Assembly (NCBI GenBank): GCA_964518875.1
Contig: CAZFHI010000016.1
Location: 1-46,536 of the forward strand
DNA: 46,536 bases
From: DTU024 sp964518875
Lineage (GTDB): Bacteria > Bacillota > Clostridia > Christensenellales > Aristaeellaceae
Direction: 5' to 3'
Made by a program: the position numbers and the translations under genes. The notes below the pieces were generated by a model. The model ran no database searches. It saw only the letters and a list, made by a program, of their open reading frames with translations, and had not been told where the DNA came from. This document shows, in pieces, positions 1 to 9,149 of the stretch. Numbering within the stretch: the stretch's first letter is position 1; each line of letters starts with the position of its first letter.

Positions 1-35
1 AGACCGTCGTTTTATCTTTAACTCGGTCTCACATC
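1..35. repeat. Left window-terminal imperfect inverted repeat
   Basis: The first 35 bases match the reverse complement of the last 39 bases (46498-46536) imperfectly. Both begin AGAC, share a TCG followed by a T-run, and end with the exact decamer GTCTCACATC (26-35 here). This copy also carries its own short inverted repeat, AGACCG at 1-6 and CGGTCT at 24-29. It may be the end of a repeated element where assembly stopped. The nature of the element is not recognised. Confidence 0.45.
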
Positions 36-514
36 ATTGACAAATGTACACTTTATATTCTACCATCTCTGAAAAGCGAGTTGTAATATAAAATGTCCCA
101 GTAAAGCTTATGAAAAACCACGTATGATATAAGATGAAAATAAACACATTAGGATGATAATTATGAGTCAGGAACATTTTATAATAACGGATCCGAGTTC
201 CTTGATTGATGGATGACAAAGCGCTTGGCTTTAACGAATGAAACGAGGATGCAGCAATATTTTGCACATCCGTATAGCTGGGTAGTAAATGACAACATAA
301 ATGGAATAATACTCTGATACATACCTAATAGCAGCAACATAAGCAAAATAATCGTACATAGAATAAAAGAAATATAAGATTGGATAAATAATCTTCTGCA
401 TCGAATCCTGAACGATCACAGCGCCAAACTCGTCCCGGCACGCACCGAGGCAGACTGAGCCTACTAGTACTTATCCATTTACAGGAAAGTGTTTCATTTT
501 TTGTTGAAATTCAC
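36..514. other. Stretch without a recognisable gene
   Basis: This AT-rich stretch of nearly 480 bases has no reading frame that I recognise and no clear ribosome binding site. The few open frames are short, lack starts and resemble no family. It lies directly upstream of a decayed ISL3 transposase, so it is probably more decayed mobile DNA. Confidence 0.5.
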
Positions 515-1221
515 ATTAAACCATATAATGAAGTTAAGCGCTGTCATAGTTACATGACAGTAGTAGTTGATGCGGGCAAACTCTGAGTAATAGATGTGGA
601 ACCCGGAAGGAAAGAAAAGACTGTGATCGACTTTTTCTTATAAGCTGGAAACAAAAGGAGAAACGTGTGAACGCATAGAAGCAGTAAGAAGTGATATGTC
701 AAAAACATACGGAAACGGTATACAACAGTGTTTTCCCTATGCGCTGCGTACGGTTGACAAGTTTCATGTAAAGAAACTGCTGCTTGACGGAATGGACGAA
801 TTGCGCTGGATAGAGTAGAGAACGCAAAAGAGCAAAATGCTAAACTTTTGCCGCCGAGTGTTAATGATTCCGGAAAGTAAACAAACTGCTGCGAAGAAAG
901 AGAAAAAAACACATTGTGTAAAGAGCATCCAAAGACAGGCCGCGCATATAGTATGGAGCAGGCTTTGAATATAGTCTATGCAAGCAGGAACCATGATGAA
1001 ACAAAAAAAGAAGTGATAGTTTGTACTGCTAGTTTAGAATAAGCCGTCTTGAACCGATGAAACGAGCGACAGTTGTCGCTCAAAAACAACAAGAAAGAGA
1101 TACTAAATATTTTTACTACAAAATTGACTAACGCAATTTGCGAAGGAATAAACAGCATGATTCAAGCTGTCAAAAGAAAAGCGAGAGGTTATCATACATT
1201 TACATGATATCCGAAAAACTG
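515..1221 (+). pseudogene. Decayed ISL3-family transposase, copy 1
   Basis: Conceptual translation on the plus strand gives successive pieces of an ISL3 (DDE) transposase, interrupted by stops and frameshifts. KRCHSYMTVVVD (around 532-570) and VIDVEPGRKEKTVIDFF (around 586-636) correspond to the region around the first catalytic aspartate. At 663-818 a piece contains RSDMSKTYGNG and TVDKFHVKKLLLDGMDELRW, the second aspartate region typical of ISL3. At 1121-1204 the C-terminal EGINSMIQAVKRKARGY motif is visible. The N-terminal zinc-binding part is missing. It cannot make a functional enzyme. It differs in motif detail from the second ISL3 remnant in this window, so the two are not copies of the same element. 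Confidence 0.85.
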
Positions 1222-1444
1222 TAGCTCAAACGTCCAAACCTATTACGATAATTGGAGCAGAACTTTGTTTTTATTCTATGAGATGGTAAACTAGATCTTA
1301 TAATCTTATATCATATATTTTTTGCACTATCAATAAAGTATATTGTTAATGGTTACTAAATTTCATGCTACCTCAGCGACCAATTTATTGCTGCTAAACT
1401 TTCGCAAAAAGAAAAATTTTAAAGTAAAGCAAGGAGTTATTTTT

Positions 1445-2299
1445 CTATTTTATATGTTCCGATGACCAAGAAAGTGTAGGATTTTTTTTGCGAAAGATAC
1501 TGGGTGAACATCCATAAGCCCGGAGAAAATGACGGTTGAAGGAAGAAAGAGAATTGAAGCCTACATCGCCGGCAATGTTAATAATAGGCTTTTCCGTGGT
1601 AAGTAAAAGATGTTCTGCCATGGACAGTCGTACTCGAATAATGTATTGCTTGGGCCCTATTCCTACGTTGTCGCAGAAAACTTTACGAAAGTAGCTAACG
1701 CTAACATTACAGCGACTAGCAAGTTCTTTTATGCTTAGGTCGCTTGCATAATTAATGGCAATAAAGTGTAAGATGGAGGCAATGCGATTTGTTGTGCCAT
1801 CGTAATGGAGGGGAGGAAAAACCGGACTTTTCCGCTGGGCGATGCGGAGAAAGGCAGACAACAACAACTGGAATTGTGATTGCCATTCCACGGGGTGATT
1901 TTCCAACTCTCGGAACATTAGATCGTAAAGAAACAAAAGCTCATTATCAGAAGAAATAAAGCTTTCACCGCTCACCGATGGAAAGCCCAATGCCTCTAAA
2001 TCTATAAAGATATATTTCCATTTACTCGGCTTTTCATTGGGGTCTACCATTATAATATGGGAATCATGAATGCAGCCCTTCTGAACGATGCTGATGCTGT
2101 TAGAGTTGAATGAATATACTTTGCCGTTAATAAATTGCACTCCACCGCCGTAAAAACAGCGGCCGATTTCCAGAAAATTGTGGTAATGTAAAAAATTGAC
2201 AGTTTCATAGTTCTGTGTGTAATATAAAAAAGTTACTCGAAAATTGTTAGGAAATTTCTGAGTTTCTTCTTTTATTGGGAAATTGGAGCGATTCTGCAT
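1445..2299 (-). CDS. AraC-family transcriptional regulator
   Basis: A 284-residue regulator with an N-terminal cupin-like sensing domain (roughly residues 15-120) and a C-terminal double helix-turn-helix domain (roughly 180-280). The DNA-binding part shows IKELASRCNVSVSYFRKVF and the second-helix pattern IAGDVGFNSLSSFNRHF that define AraC/XylS proteins. The start is set at 2299 because AAAGGAGAG lies 5 nt upstream; a longer frame from 2338 exists but lacks this signal. The gene is transcribed divergently from the sugar ABC operon at 2469-10550 and is presumably its activator, with the sugar or a breakdown product bound by the cupin domain. Family assignment is firm; ligand and target are inferred from position. 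Confidence 0.92.
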   Translation of the reverse strand: MQNRSNFPIKEETQKFPNNFRVTFLYYTQNYETVNFLHYHNFLEIGRCFYGGGVQFINGKVYSFNSNSISIVQKGCIHDSHIIMVDPNEKPSKWKYIFIDLEALGFPSVSGESFISSDNELLFLYDLMFRELENHPVEWQSQFQLLLSAFLRIAQRKSPVFPPLHYDGTTNRIASILHFIAINYASDLSIKELASRCNVSVSYFRKVFCDNVGIGPKQYIIRVRLSMAEHLLLTTEKPIINIAGDVGFNSLSSFNRHFLRAYGCSPSIFRKKNPTLSWSSEHIK

Positions 2300-2390
2300 A
2301 GTTTTCTCTCCTTTTTGCATAGAAACATGCAAATTCAATTGTTATTGTTATAACATAAATGGGTTCGGATATCAAGATAATAAAAGACCC

Positions 2391-2415
2391 TTACCTTTTT
2401 ACCTTGGTGTATAAA
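2391..2415 (+). promoter_or_regulatory. Putative AraC-type operator and promoter for the left sugar operon
   Basis: TTACCTT occurs twice (2391-2397 and 2399-2405), eight bases apart, just before a TATAAA box (2410-2415). No good -35 hexamer stands 17 bases upstream of that box, as expected for a promoter needing an activator. The site lies between the divergent AraC gene and the solute-binding protein gene. The operator function is inferred. Confidence 0.35.
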
Positions 2416-2468
2416 CTTACTTAGTATTTTTTTATGTACCGGAAAATTATTAAATGGAGGTTTTATAG

Positions 2469-3755
2469 ATGGAAAAGCTGTTTGCAAAGATTCTTGTGCT
2501 GACCACGTTTTTTACTATGTTAGGAAGTTATGCTATAGCGGAAGAAAAAATTCACCTGACTGGCATGTGCTGGGGCAGCACTGCTCAATATGAGCAAATG
2601 TTGGCAGATGTGTTTGCAACCAACCCAAAGTTAGCTGAAAAGTATGAGGTTTCCTGGGTATTAGGTGGTGAAGGTGATGTAAATTCCGCCGAGAAAATGC
2701 GTCTTGCCCTATCTGCCAATGAAAATCTGTGCGACTTCTTAGTACTCAACTATACCCAGGTTCCAGAATTCGCCCGCGCCGAAGCGTTGGTGGACATTTC
2801 CGAGGCTTTGAAACCCTATGCTGATACTATGACTACTGCTGCCATGGCCTTGAGCCAATATGAAGGCCAGACCATAGCCGTACCTTTCGAAGTAAAGACC
2901 AAGGTATGGTTTTACCGATCCGACATCTTCGAAGATTGTGGCGTTAAGGTGGAGGATATTACTGATGTCGATTCTTTCATTAATGCTGGTAAGAAGATCC
3001 AGAAAAAATATCCTAATAGCTATATGTGGAATTTTGGAAGCAACGTTCCTAGTTATGCTTACTATCTAACCCTGTCTGGCAACAACGCCACCTTTTTTGA
3101 CTCGGACGGCAACTACACCATTGCCTCAGATGAAGGCACTCGTGAAATGCTGAAGGATTATAGGAAGATGGTAGATGCAGGCGTTATCGCTGATATTTCT
3201 GACTGGACTCCCGATTGGGAAAACGCCCTAGCCAACGGCACAATAATTACGCAGCCCTGCGCAGCTTGGCTAGGCCAGGACATTTTTCTACCCAAGTACT
3301 CAGGTTCTGACAATCAGTGGAAAGTTACCACCTGGCCTGTGATCGGCGGTACCGACATGGGTTCTGACGCGGGTGGCTCTGTGATGGTCGTGCCTACGTT
3401 TTCTGCTCATCCAAAAGAAGCGGCTGAATTAATTTCCTATATTTGTCTGAGCGAGGAAGGAAGCAAATGTGTGTTCGACATGACCGGTTCTTTGCCACAA
3501 AACACCATCGTCTTGGCGGACGATAGTCTCTTTGCAGATAAAGCCGATGGATATTTTGGCGCCACTTTTGTGGACGCTCAGAAGGCTGCTGTGGATAAGT
3601 TCGCAATCTTCAACTATTCTCCAAACGCAAGCTCAGAGCAGACCATAGTGTGCGAATATTTTACTAAAGTCGTAAATGGACATATGAGCATTGACGAGGC
3701 ACTAAACGCTGCTCAGGCGGATCTGCAGACCACCATTGGCAATGCATTTGAATAA
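2469..3755 (+). CDS. Sugar ABC transporter solute-binding protein (family 1)
   Basis: A 428-residue extracellular solute-binding protein of the CUT1 carbohydrate importer type. It begins with a signal peptide (a lysine, a hydrophobic stretch and a likely cleavage after SYAIA near residue 24); no lipobox cysteine is visible, so how it stays attached to the cell is unclear. The middle of the protein has the family's PFEVKTKVWFYRSDIF segment, where the model substrate is gripped, followed by the usual tryptophan-rich part (SDWTPDWENALANG). GGAGG lies 8 nt upstream of the ATG. It is the first gene of an operon with two permeases and four carbohydrate-active proteins. The sugar bound is unknown. 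Confidence 0.93.
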   Translation: MEKLFAKILVLTTFFTMLGSYAIAEEKIHLTGMCWGSTAQYEQMLADVFATNPKLAEKYEVSWVLGGEGDVNSAEKMRLALSANENLCDFLVLNYTQVPEFARAEALVDISEALKPYADTMTTAAMALSQYEGQTIAVPFEVKTKVWFYRSDIFEDCGVKVEDITDVDSFINAGKKIQKKYPNSYMWNFGSNVPSYAYYLTLSGNNATFFDSDGNYTIASDEGTREMLKDYRKMVDAGVIADISDWTPDWENALANGTIITQPCAAWLGQDIFLPKYSGSDNQWKVTTWPVIGGTDMGSDAGGSVMVVPTFSAHPKEAAELISYICLSEEGSKCVFDMTGSLPQNTIVLADDSLFADKADGYFGATFVDAQKAAVDKFAIFNYSPNASSEQTIVCEYFTKVVNGHMSIDEALNAAQADLQTTIGNAFE

Positions 3756-3780
3756 TAATCACCGAGCTATATTTTGACCT

Positions 3781-3828
3781 TTCCACGGCATTCTATTTCA
3801 CCGAGGTAAAGATGCCGTGGAATTTTTT
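3781..3828 (+). terminator. Hairpin with U-run between solute-binding protein and permease genes
   Basis: A perfect 11-bp stem (TTCCACGGCAT at 3781-3791 pairing with ATGCCGTGGAA at 3812-3822) with a 20-base loop is followed by six T. It sits inside the operon, between the abundant-product gene and the permease genes. It probably acts as a partial terminator or as a 3' stabiliser that keeps solute-binding protein mRNA in excess over permease mRNA. Confidence 0.75.
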
Positions 3829-3903
3829 AACATTATTTCGCAAAGCGTTTAGAAAACGCACCAGTAGAACTATGACATATGTAAAAATGAGGTTTTATTA
3901 ATA

Positions 3904-4797
3904 ATGCCAAATACAATTTCCCGCAAAACAGCTTTTTCCCAGTTGGGTGATAAGATGGTTCCCTATCTTTTCATAGCTCCGTTTTTGGTTTCATTCATTG
4001 TGTTTTTTGCTTTTCCCGCAGGCTATTCTCTAATCCTGAGCTTCTTTAAATATAAGGGTTATGGGAAGACCACTTTTGTGGGGTTGAATAATTACAATTC
4101 TCTGCTTCAATATTCAGCTTTTTGGAAAGCTGTAGGTAATACGATGCTTTATTTTCTGATGCATTTGTTACCGGTTATGGGATTTGCATTTATATTTGCA
4201 GTACTGCTTCAATCCGAGCGAATCGGAAAAGTCCGCAAAGTTTTAAAGCCCATTTTATTTCTCCCGCAGGTCGTACCAGTTATGGCTTCTGTGTTGACAT
4301 TCCGAGTGATTTTTTCAACTTACACTGGGGCCATTAACCAGCTGTTTGGTCTGTCCGTTAGTTGGTTGGAAAACCCAGATATCATGCGTTGGACTGTTGT
4401 GATCTATATTGTGTGGCGTTCCACTGGGTGGTTTATGATTGTGTATTTAGCTGGTCTGACCACCATCAATCCCTCTTTGTATGAGGCGGCGATTATTGAC
4501 GGCGCTACTAGTATCCAGAGGATTTTCCACATAACTATTCCTATGATGCGTTCGATTTTTCTCTTTGCGTTTATCATGGATGCGATCAGTTCCTTCAAGA
4601 TTTATACTGAGGTTAATGTTCTGCTAGCTGGTGTTGGCAACGCACCAACGCATGCTGCTCCTATTATGAACCTTGTAACCACCAACATGAAGAATGGCAA
4701 ATTCGGAATGTCTTCTGCAGCGGGATGGTTGTTGTTCATAATGATTTTAGCGATTTCTTTGGTAGAACTGATGTTGATCCGTGACAAAGAGGGTTGA
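3904..4797 (+). CDS. Sugar ABC transporter permease, MalF type
   Basis: A 297-residue integral membrane permease with about six membrane segments, the first at roughly residues 20-42. The inner-membrane (EAA) loop that docks on the ATPase is clear: EAAIIDGATSIQRIFHITIP near residues 197-216. It would form a heterodimeric channel with the next gene product and receive sugar from the upstream solute-binding protein. The ribosome binding site is weak (ATGAGG about 10 nt before the ATG), which together with the preceding hairpin suggests lower expression than the binding protein. No ATPase gene follows. Confidence 0.93.
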   Translation: MPNTISRKTAFSQLGDKMVPYLFIAPFLVSFIVFFAFPAGYSLILSFFKYKGYGKTTFVGLNNYNSLLQYSAFWKAVGNTMLYFLMHLLPVMGFAFIFAVLLQSERIGKVRKVLKPILFLPQVVPVMASVLTFRVIFSTYTGAINQLFGLSVSWLENPDIMRWTVVIYIVWRSTGWFMIVYLAGLTTINPSLYEAAIIDGATSIQRIFHITIPMMRSIFLFAFIMDAISSFKIYTEVNVLLAGVGNAPTHAAPIMNLVTTNMKNGKFGMSSAAGWLLFIMILAISLVELMLIRDKEG

Positions 4798-4800
4798 GCT

Positions 4801-5631
4801 ATGATGCAAAAGAAAAACTGGATCGGTATTGTTTTGTTGGTCGTCGCCTCCTTGATTGCGTTTCTTCCGATCTGGATCATGCTCTGTGATTCACTGAAAA
4901 CCGGGTCGGAGTTGTCAATTAATTCATGGGGCTTGCCCAAGAACCCCACATTAGCTAATTATGTGGATCTGGTCAGTTACAATGGCGGGATCATGGTACG
5001 TACATTCCTTAACAGTGTGTTTGTAAGTGTTGTATATACGGCGCTAACACTCTTATTCTCTTGCCTAGCAGCGTTCGCTTTCGCTAAGTATTGTTTTCGA
5101 GGCCGGAACGCTATTTTTATGATCCTAATTGCTACGATGATGGTGCCCGGAGAGCTAACCATGCCCGCGATATTTTTAATGTTTTCCAAGGCGAAAATGT
5201 TGAATACATACGCCATTCAGATTTTCCCCGGCATTGCTAATTCATTCTGTCTGTTCATGCTCAAGCAGTATATAGAATCGATCCCAGATCCACTTATAGA
5301 AGCAGCAAGAATTGACGGCGCAGGTCATATGTATGTATTCCGAAAGATCGTGCTACCGCTGTCGAAGCCTGCTATCGGTGCGTTGACCGTACTAACCTTC
5401 TTGGGTAAATGGAATGACTATCTCTGGCCCCATACCCTACTGACCAAGATAGAAATTATGCCCATTATGGTAGTGTTGCCTACCCTAAATACCTCTACCA
5501 GTACCTATTCCATCCCTTGGGAGTTAGTTCTATCTGGTTGTACGATGATCACTTTACCACTGATTATTGTGTTCCTGATTTTCCAGGATCAGTTCATGTC
5601 TAGCGTTATGCTAGGAGCGGTAAAAGAGTAA
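4801..5631 (+). CDS. Sugar ABC transporter permease, MalG type
   Basis: A 276-residue permease, partner of the preceding MalF-type subunit and starting only 3 nt after it. About six membrane segments are visible, with the first at residues 8-28. The EAA loop is EAARIDGAGHMYVFRKIVLP near residues 165-184, and the downstream KWNDYLWP is typical of MalG/CUT1 subunits. Two ATG codons follow each other (4801, 4804) and either may start translation; a weak GAGGG lies upstream. The C-terminal SSVMLGAVKE resembles the tails of this family. Confidence 0.93.
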   Translation: MMQKKNWIGIVLLVVASLIAFLPIWIMLCDSLKTGSELSINSWGLPKNPTLANYVDLVSYNGGIMVRTFLNSVFVSVVYTALTLLFSCLAAFAFAKYCFRGRNAIFMILIATMMVPGELTMPAIFLMFSKAKMLNTYAIQIFPGIANSFCLFMLKQYIESIPDPLIEAARIDGAGHMYVFRKIVLPLSKPAIGALTVLTFLGKWNDYLWPHTLLTKIEIMPIMVVLPTLNTSTSTYSIPWELVLSGCTMITLPLIIVFLIFQDQFMSSVMLGAVKE

Positions 5632-5684
5632 ATTTTTAATGGCTAAACCTGTTTTTTGATAAAAAGAAAGGAGAAAAACAATTA

Positions 5685-6602
5685 ATGGAAAACTATTGCC
5701 ACGGCACAAATGGCGGCTGGAAAAAGTTGCCAGAAAACCCTTTACTGGGCGGAGAGTTAGGAACTTGCTTTGATATTTCCATGCTCCGAGAAAACGATGA
5801 GATTTTTTTATATTTTTCCTGGCGTGACAAGGGTAGTATTGCCATGTGCAAAAGCAAAGATGGTGTTCATTGGGACAAGCCTCGGTTCTGTATTCATCCA
5901 AGAAAGACCAAGGAGGGACGGGAAGATGACCTGAATCGTCCCTCAGTATTGAAGCTTGGTTCAATTTATTATATGTGGTATACAGGTCAATTTAGACCTG
6001 GCCAAAAGAACGGTACATCTGATATATTCCATGCCGTCAGCGAAGATGGGATTCGTTTTGTCCGAACGAGTGACGAGCCTGTACTTTGGGCGGAGCTTTC
6101 TTGGGAAAGGCAGGCGGTAATGTGTCCCAGCGTGATTTGGGACGAAAATAAAAAAATGTTTCGGATGTGGTATTCTGGCGGCGAACAGTACGAGCCCACA
6201 GCAATTGGTTATGCTGAAAGTAAGGATGGACTGGTGTGGCAAAAAAGCCCGCAAAATCCTATTTTTCAGGCGGATCCTAATCGCAAATGGGAACAACACA
6301 AGGCTGCAGGTTGCCAAGTGCTGTTCCACGGCGGCTGGTACTGGATGTTTTATATTGGTTATCAAAATGAGGATTATGCGCAAATAGGTGTAGCGCGTTC
6401 TCGTGATGGAATTAACGGTTGGGAGCGCTCTAGACTGAACCCTATCTTGGCTCCGGATAAAAATGCTTGGGATAGCGACGCCTGCTATAAACCGTTTGTA
6501 CTTAATATGAATGACCGTTGGATGCTTTGGTATAACGGTCGCTGTGAGCATAAGGAACAAATTGGCGGTGCGGTGCTTGAGGATTCAGAGCTGACCTTCT
6601 AA
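5685..6602 (+). CDS. Five-bladed beta-propeller glycosidase-like protein (GH43/GH32/GH130 superfamily)
   Basis: A 305-residue cytoplasmic protein with no signal peptide. Repeated blade motifs of the furanosidase/GH130 type fold are visible: SVLKLGSIYYMWYTG, SVIWDENKKMFRMWYSGG, YWMFYIGYQ and RWMLWYNGR, alternating with SKDGVHWDKP, SEDGIRFV and SRDGINGWERS segments. Candidate acidic residues include the aspartates of REDDLNRP and of the DSDACYKP segment, but I cannot assign a catalytic set. It could be a hydrolase or a phosphorylase acting on the imported oligosaccharide. AAAGGAG lies about 10 nt upstream. The exact CAZy family cannot be given from sequence inspection alone. Confidence 0.8.
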   Translation: MENYCHGTNGGWKKLPENPLLGGELGTCFDISMLRENDEIFLYFSWRDKGSIAMCKSKDGVHWDKPRFCIHPRKTKEGREDDLNRPSVLKLGSIYYMWYTGQFRPGQKNGTSDIFHAVSEDGIRFVRTSDEPVLWAELSWERQAVMCPSVIWDENKKMFRMWYSGGEQYEPTAIGYAESKDGLVWQKSPQNPIFQADPNRKWEQHKAAGCQVLFHGGWYWMFYIGYQNEDYAQIGVARSRDGINGWERSRLNPILAPDKNAWDSDACYKPFVLNMNDRWMLWYNGRCEHKEQIGGAVLEDSELTF

Positions 6603-6625
6603 TTTTTTGGATCATAAGGAGCAGT

Positions 6626-8104
6626 ATGATTATGATGGATTTGTGGCGCAAGTTGAAAGAATATGTTGATTTATTCAACACGCTGGATGAGGAATGCTAC
6701 ATACAGGCTGTTCCAAACGCCCGGGCTTACGATTGGATGAAGGACCAGATTCCTTTGCTGGAATGCCCGGACGCGTTGCTGGAAGAGACATATTATTTTC
6801 GTTGGTGGACTTTCAGAAAGCATTGGAAGGAAACACCGGAAGGGCATATAATAACGGAATTTCTCCCACGAGTGTATTGGGCTGGACGTTATAATTCTAT
6901 TAACTGTGCTTGCTGCCATCATGTTCGGGAGGGCCGCTGGCTATCAGACAAGGAAGGATGGTTGAAAGAATATATCCGCTTTTGGCTGAACCGGGAAGGT
7001 GATGCGCTTTCCTATAGCACCTGGATGGCTTCTGTGGTTGAAGACTACTGCCGTCTGAGGAATGACGAAGCTTTTGCTATGGAATGCTTGGACGGGCTAG
7101 TTTCACTTTATCGTAGCTGGGAAGAAAAGGCACTTCAGCCTTGCGGACTGTTTTGGTCTGATGACGACCGGGATGGAATGGAGTTTTCAATTAGCGGTCC
7201 GGGCTTACGTCCCACGCTAAACTCCTACATGTACGGCGATGCTATGGCCATATCTCGTATGGCAGAGCGGGCGAAAAGAATAGAATTGAGTGAAGTTTTT
7301 CGCCAAAAGGCAGAATTGATCCGGGAGGCCATGAACCGCCTTTTGTGGGATGGAGATTTCTATCGTACTATTCCTTGTCCCAAGGGGGCGCCCGTTGATG
7401 CTTTTACTCGGCCTACCGTTGAGGAAGCTCATCGGGTGCGTGAATTGGTGGGGTATTTGCCTTGGTATTTTTCAATGCCTGAGCAGGGCAAGGAGGAAGT
7501 TTTTCGGCAGCTTCTGGAACCGGAAGGTTTTTTTGCACCCTGGGGGTTAACCACTGCCGAGCAGCGGCATTCCCGGTTTGCCTTTTTTAATGAGCATGAA
7601 TGCCTATGGAACGGGCCGGTTTGGCCTTTTGCCACCTCACAGACATTAACCGCTGCTGCACGGCTTTTGCGAGAATACCCTACGACAAATGCTTTTTCTC
7701 AGGAAGATTACCGGATGTTGTTGCGACAGTATGCATATTCTCATAGGATGATGGGGGCAGACAGGCGTTTCCGTCCCTGGATCGATGAGAATATGGATCC
7801 TTATACTGGCGATTGGATAGCTCGAAATCAGTTGATGGCAGATCATTGGAATCCTCAACGGGGTGGTTATGAGCGAGGTAAAGATTATAACCATTCCACA
7901 TTCTGCGATCTGGTGCTGGCTGGTCTGCTGGGCATAGGGGTAGATAAGGACGGGAAACTGACAGCTCAACCTATGACACCGGAAAATTGGGATTATTTCC
8001 GAGTGGTTGGCGTTCCCCACGCAGGGAAGCGATGGACGGTTCAGTATGACCGGGACGGAAGCTGTTACGGCCGAGGATCGGGCATGCATATTTTCATAGA
8101 GTAA
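6626..8104 (+). CDS. MGH1/GH63-like (alpha/alpha)6-barrel glycoside hydrolase
   Basis: A 492-residue protein without signal peptide that resembles the MGH1-type/GH63-like hydrolases. Marker segments are FLPRVYWAGRYNSINCACCH near residue 85, RLLWDGDFYRT and GYLPWYFSMPE in the middle, and WNGPVWPFATSQTLTAAARL near residue 330, the last being the active-site wall signature of this (alpha/alpha)6 fold. A short beta-rich tail (WTVQYDRDGS) ends the protein. TAAGGAG lies 4 nt before the first ATG and 10 nt before an ATG at 6632, so the start may be either. It follows the propeller gene by 23 nt and is probably translated with it. Substrate unknown; related enzymes cleave alpha-glycosides such as mannosylglycerate or oligosaccharides. 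Confidence 0.8.
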   Translation: MIMMDLWRKLKEYVDLFNTLDEECYIQAVPNARAYDWMKDQIPLLECPDALLEETYYFRWWTFRKHWKETPEGHIITEFLPRVYWAGRYNSINCACCHHVREGRWLSDKEGWLKEYIRFWLNREGDALSYSTWMASVVEDYCRLRNDEAFAMECLDGLVSLYRSWEEKALQPCGLFWSDDDRDGMEFSISGPGLRPTLNSYMYGDAMAISRMAERAKRIELSEVFRQKAELIREAMNRLLWDGDFYRTIPCPKGAPVDAFTRPTVEEAHRVRELVGYLPWYFSMPEQGKEEVFRQLLEPEGFFAPWGLTTAEQRHSRFAFFNEHECLWNGPVWPFATSQTLTAAARLLREYPTTNAFSQEDYRMLLRQYAYSHRMMGADRRFRPWIDENMDPYTGDWIARNQLMADHWNPQRGGYERGKDYNHSTFCDLVLAGLLGIGVDKDGKLTAQPMTPENWDYFRVVGVPHAGKRWTVQYDRDGSCYGRGSGMHIFIE

Positions 8105-8109
8105 GAGCA

Positions 8110-9141
8110 ATGAAAAATTTGTTATCTCGAGAAAAGTTTTATTTGTTTGGCATGGGCAAACGTCCAAAATTGATTTGGAAAAACCACTGTCTTTTTGAAT
8201 TAGAAACCGGACGTGTGCTGGCCTGTTTTAATGAAACTTTACCGGTGCATATTGAGCCAGACCATTATAAGGTTCAGGTAGGAGAGGATGCAGTCTGGGA
8301 GGAAGAAAGCGGTTTATATATACGAAAAAACGGCCAAACGCAGGCGCTTAGTCAGGAGGCGGTTTCACTACCGGATTTTGAGTCCTTTTCTCACGCATCG
8401 CTTATGCGGACGTTGCATCACGATCTATTGGTATCCGTAATTAAAGGAAAACCACTACCAAATCCGCTAGTATACCGCCAGCCCTGGTATAGAGATTCAG
8501 CGATGATTGCCATGGTCTTTAAATGTACCGGCAATCTTGAGCAGATTCGCGATTGGATTTTGTCCTTGGACGAGCCCTACGACCGTAATAATCAGGGCGT
8601 GGAGGAAACAGACAATCTTGGACAGGCACTGTATATGATTTCTTTGGTTAGTGATTTTGAGCATCCCTTGGTTGGGAAGGTTCTTCGAGAAGCGAGGTAT
8701 CGTACGGAAAATAATTTCTTGACTGGTCTATCGGATTATGCACACCACCCAGTTTATCAGACAAAGTGGCTGAAGTTTGGCCTTTCTTGTCTGGGGATAG
8801 ACCATAGTAGATGGTTGATCCCAAATATTAAGGATGATTATGCTGAGCTTTTTTGGATGGATGGCGGAAAGCTGGACGTACAGGCTAAGCCTGTTTTTTA
8901 CGAAAGAGAGCAGTATCCATACCTGAAAATAGCTAAGGCGCATTACAGACGGGCGCCTCTGAAAGGTTTGCCGGATGGAAAAACATATCCAATTTCATGG
9001 GAGAAAGAAGCTTCCGAAGCCGAGTACGAACTGAATTTGCCCTTCCTGCCAGTTTATGCTCGAGAACGGATTTGCGCGCCGCACACCTGGCATGCCGCTG
9101 AATTATTGCTTTATCTGATCGACGGAATAGATGAAAAGTGA
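8110..9141 (+). CDS. Glycosidase-like protein of unrecognised family
   Basis: A 343-residue cytoplasmic protein that I cannot assign to a named family. It starts with a beta-rich stretch (residues 1-80) and continues with a mainly helical part. In the latter, YRQPWYRDSAMIAMVF near residue 122, then VEETDNLGQALYMIS, and PHTWHAAELLLYL near the C-terminus resemble helices lining an (alpha/alpha) toroid glycosidase. The WYRDSA motif recalls the WxRD segment of toroid enzymes. It begins 5 nt after the MGH1-like gene and ends by overlapping the upstream region of the next gene, so it is part of the same operon. It may be a lyase or hydrolase working on the same imported glycan. Function is not shown by sequence. 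Confidence 0.7.
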   Translation: MKNLLSREKFYLFGMGKRPKLIWKNHCLFELETGRVLACFNETLPVHIEPDHYKVQVGEDAVWEEESGLYIRKNGQTQALSQEAVSLPDFESFSHASLMRTLHHDLLVSVIKGKPLPNPLVYRQPWYRDSAMIAMVFKCTGNLEQIRDWILSLDEPYDRNNQGVEETDNLGQALYMISLVSDFEHPLVGKVLREARYRTENNFLTGLSDYAHHPVYQTKWLKFGLSCLGIDHSRWLIPNIKDDYAELFWMDGGKLDVQAKPVFYEREQYPYLKIAKAHYRRAPLKGLPDGKTYPISWEKEASEAEYELNLPFLPVYARERICAPHTWHAAELLLYLIDGIDEK

Positions 9142-9149
9142 GGGAAATC

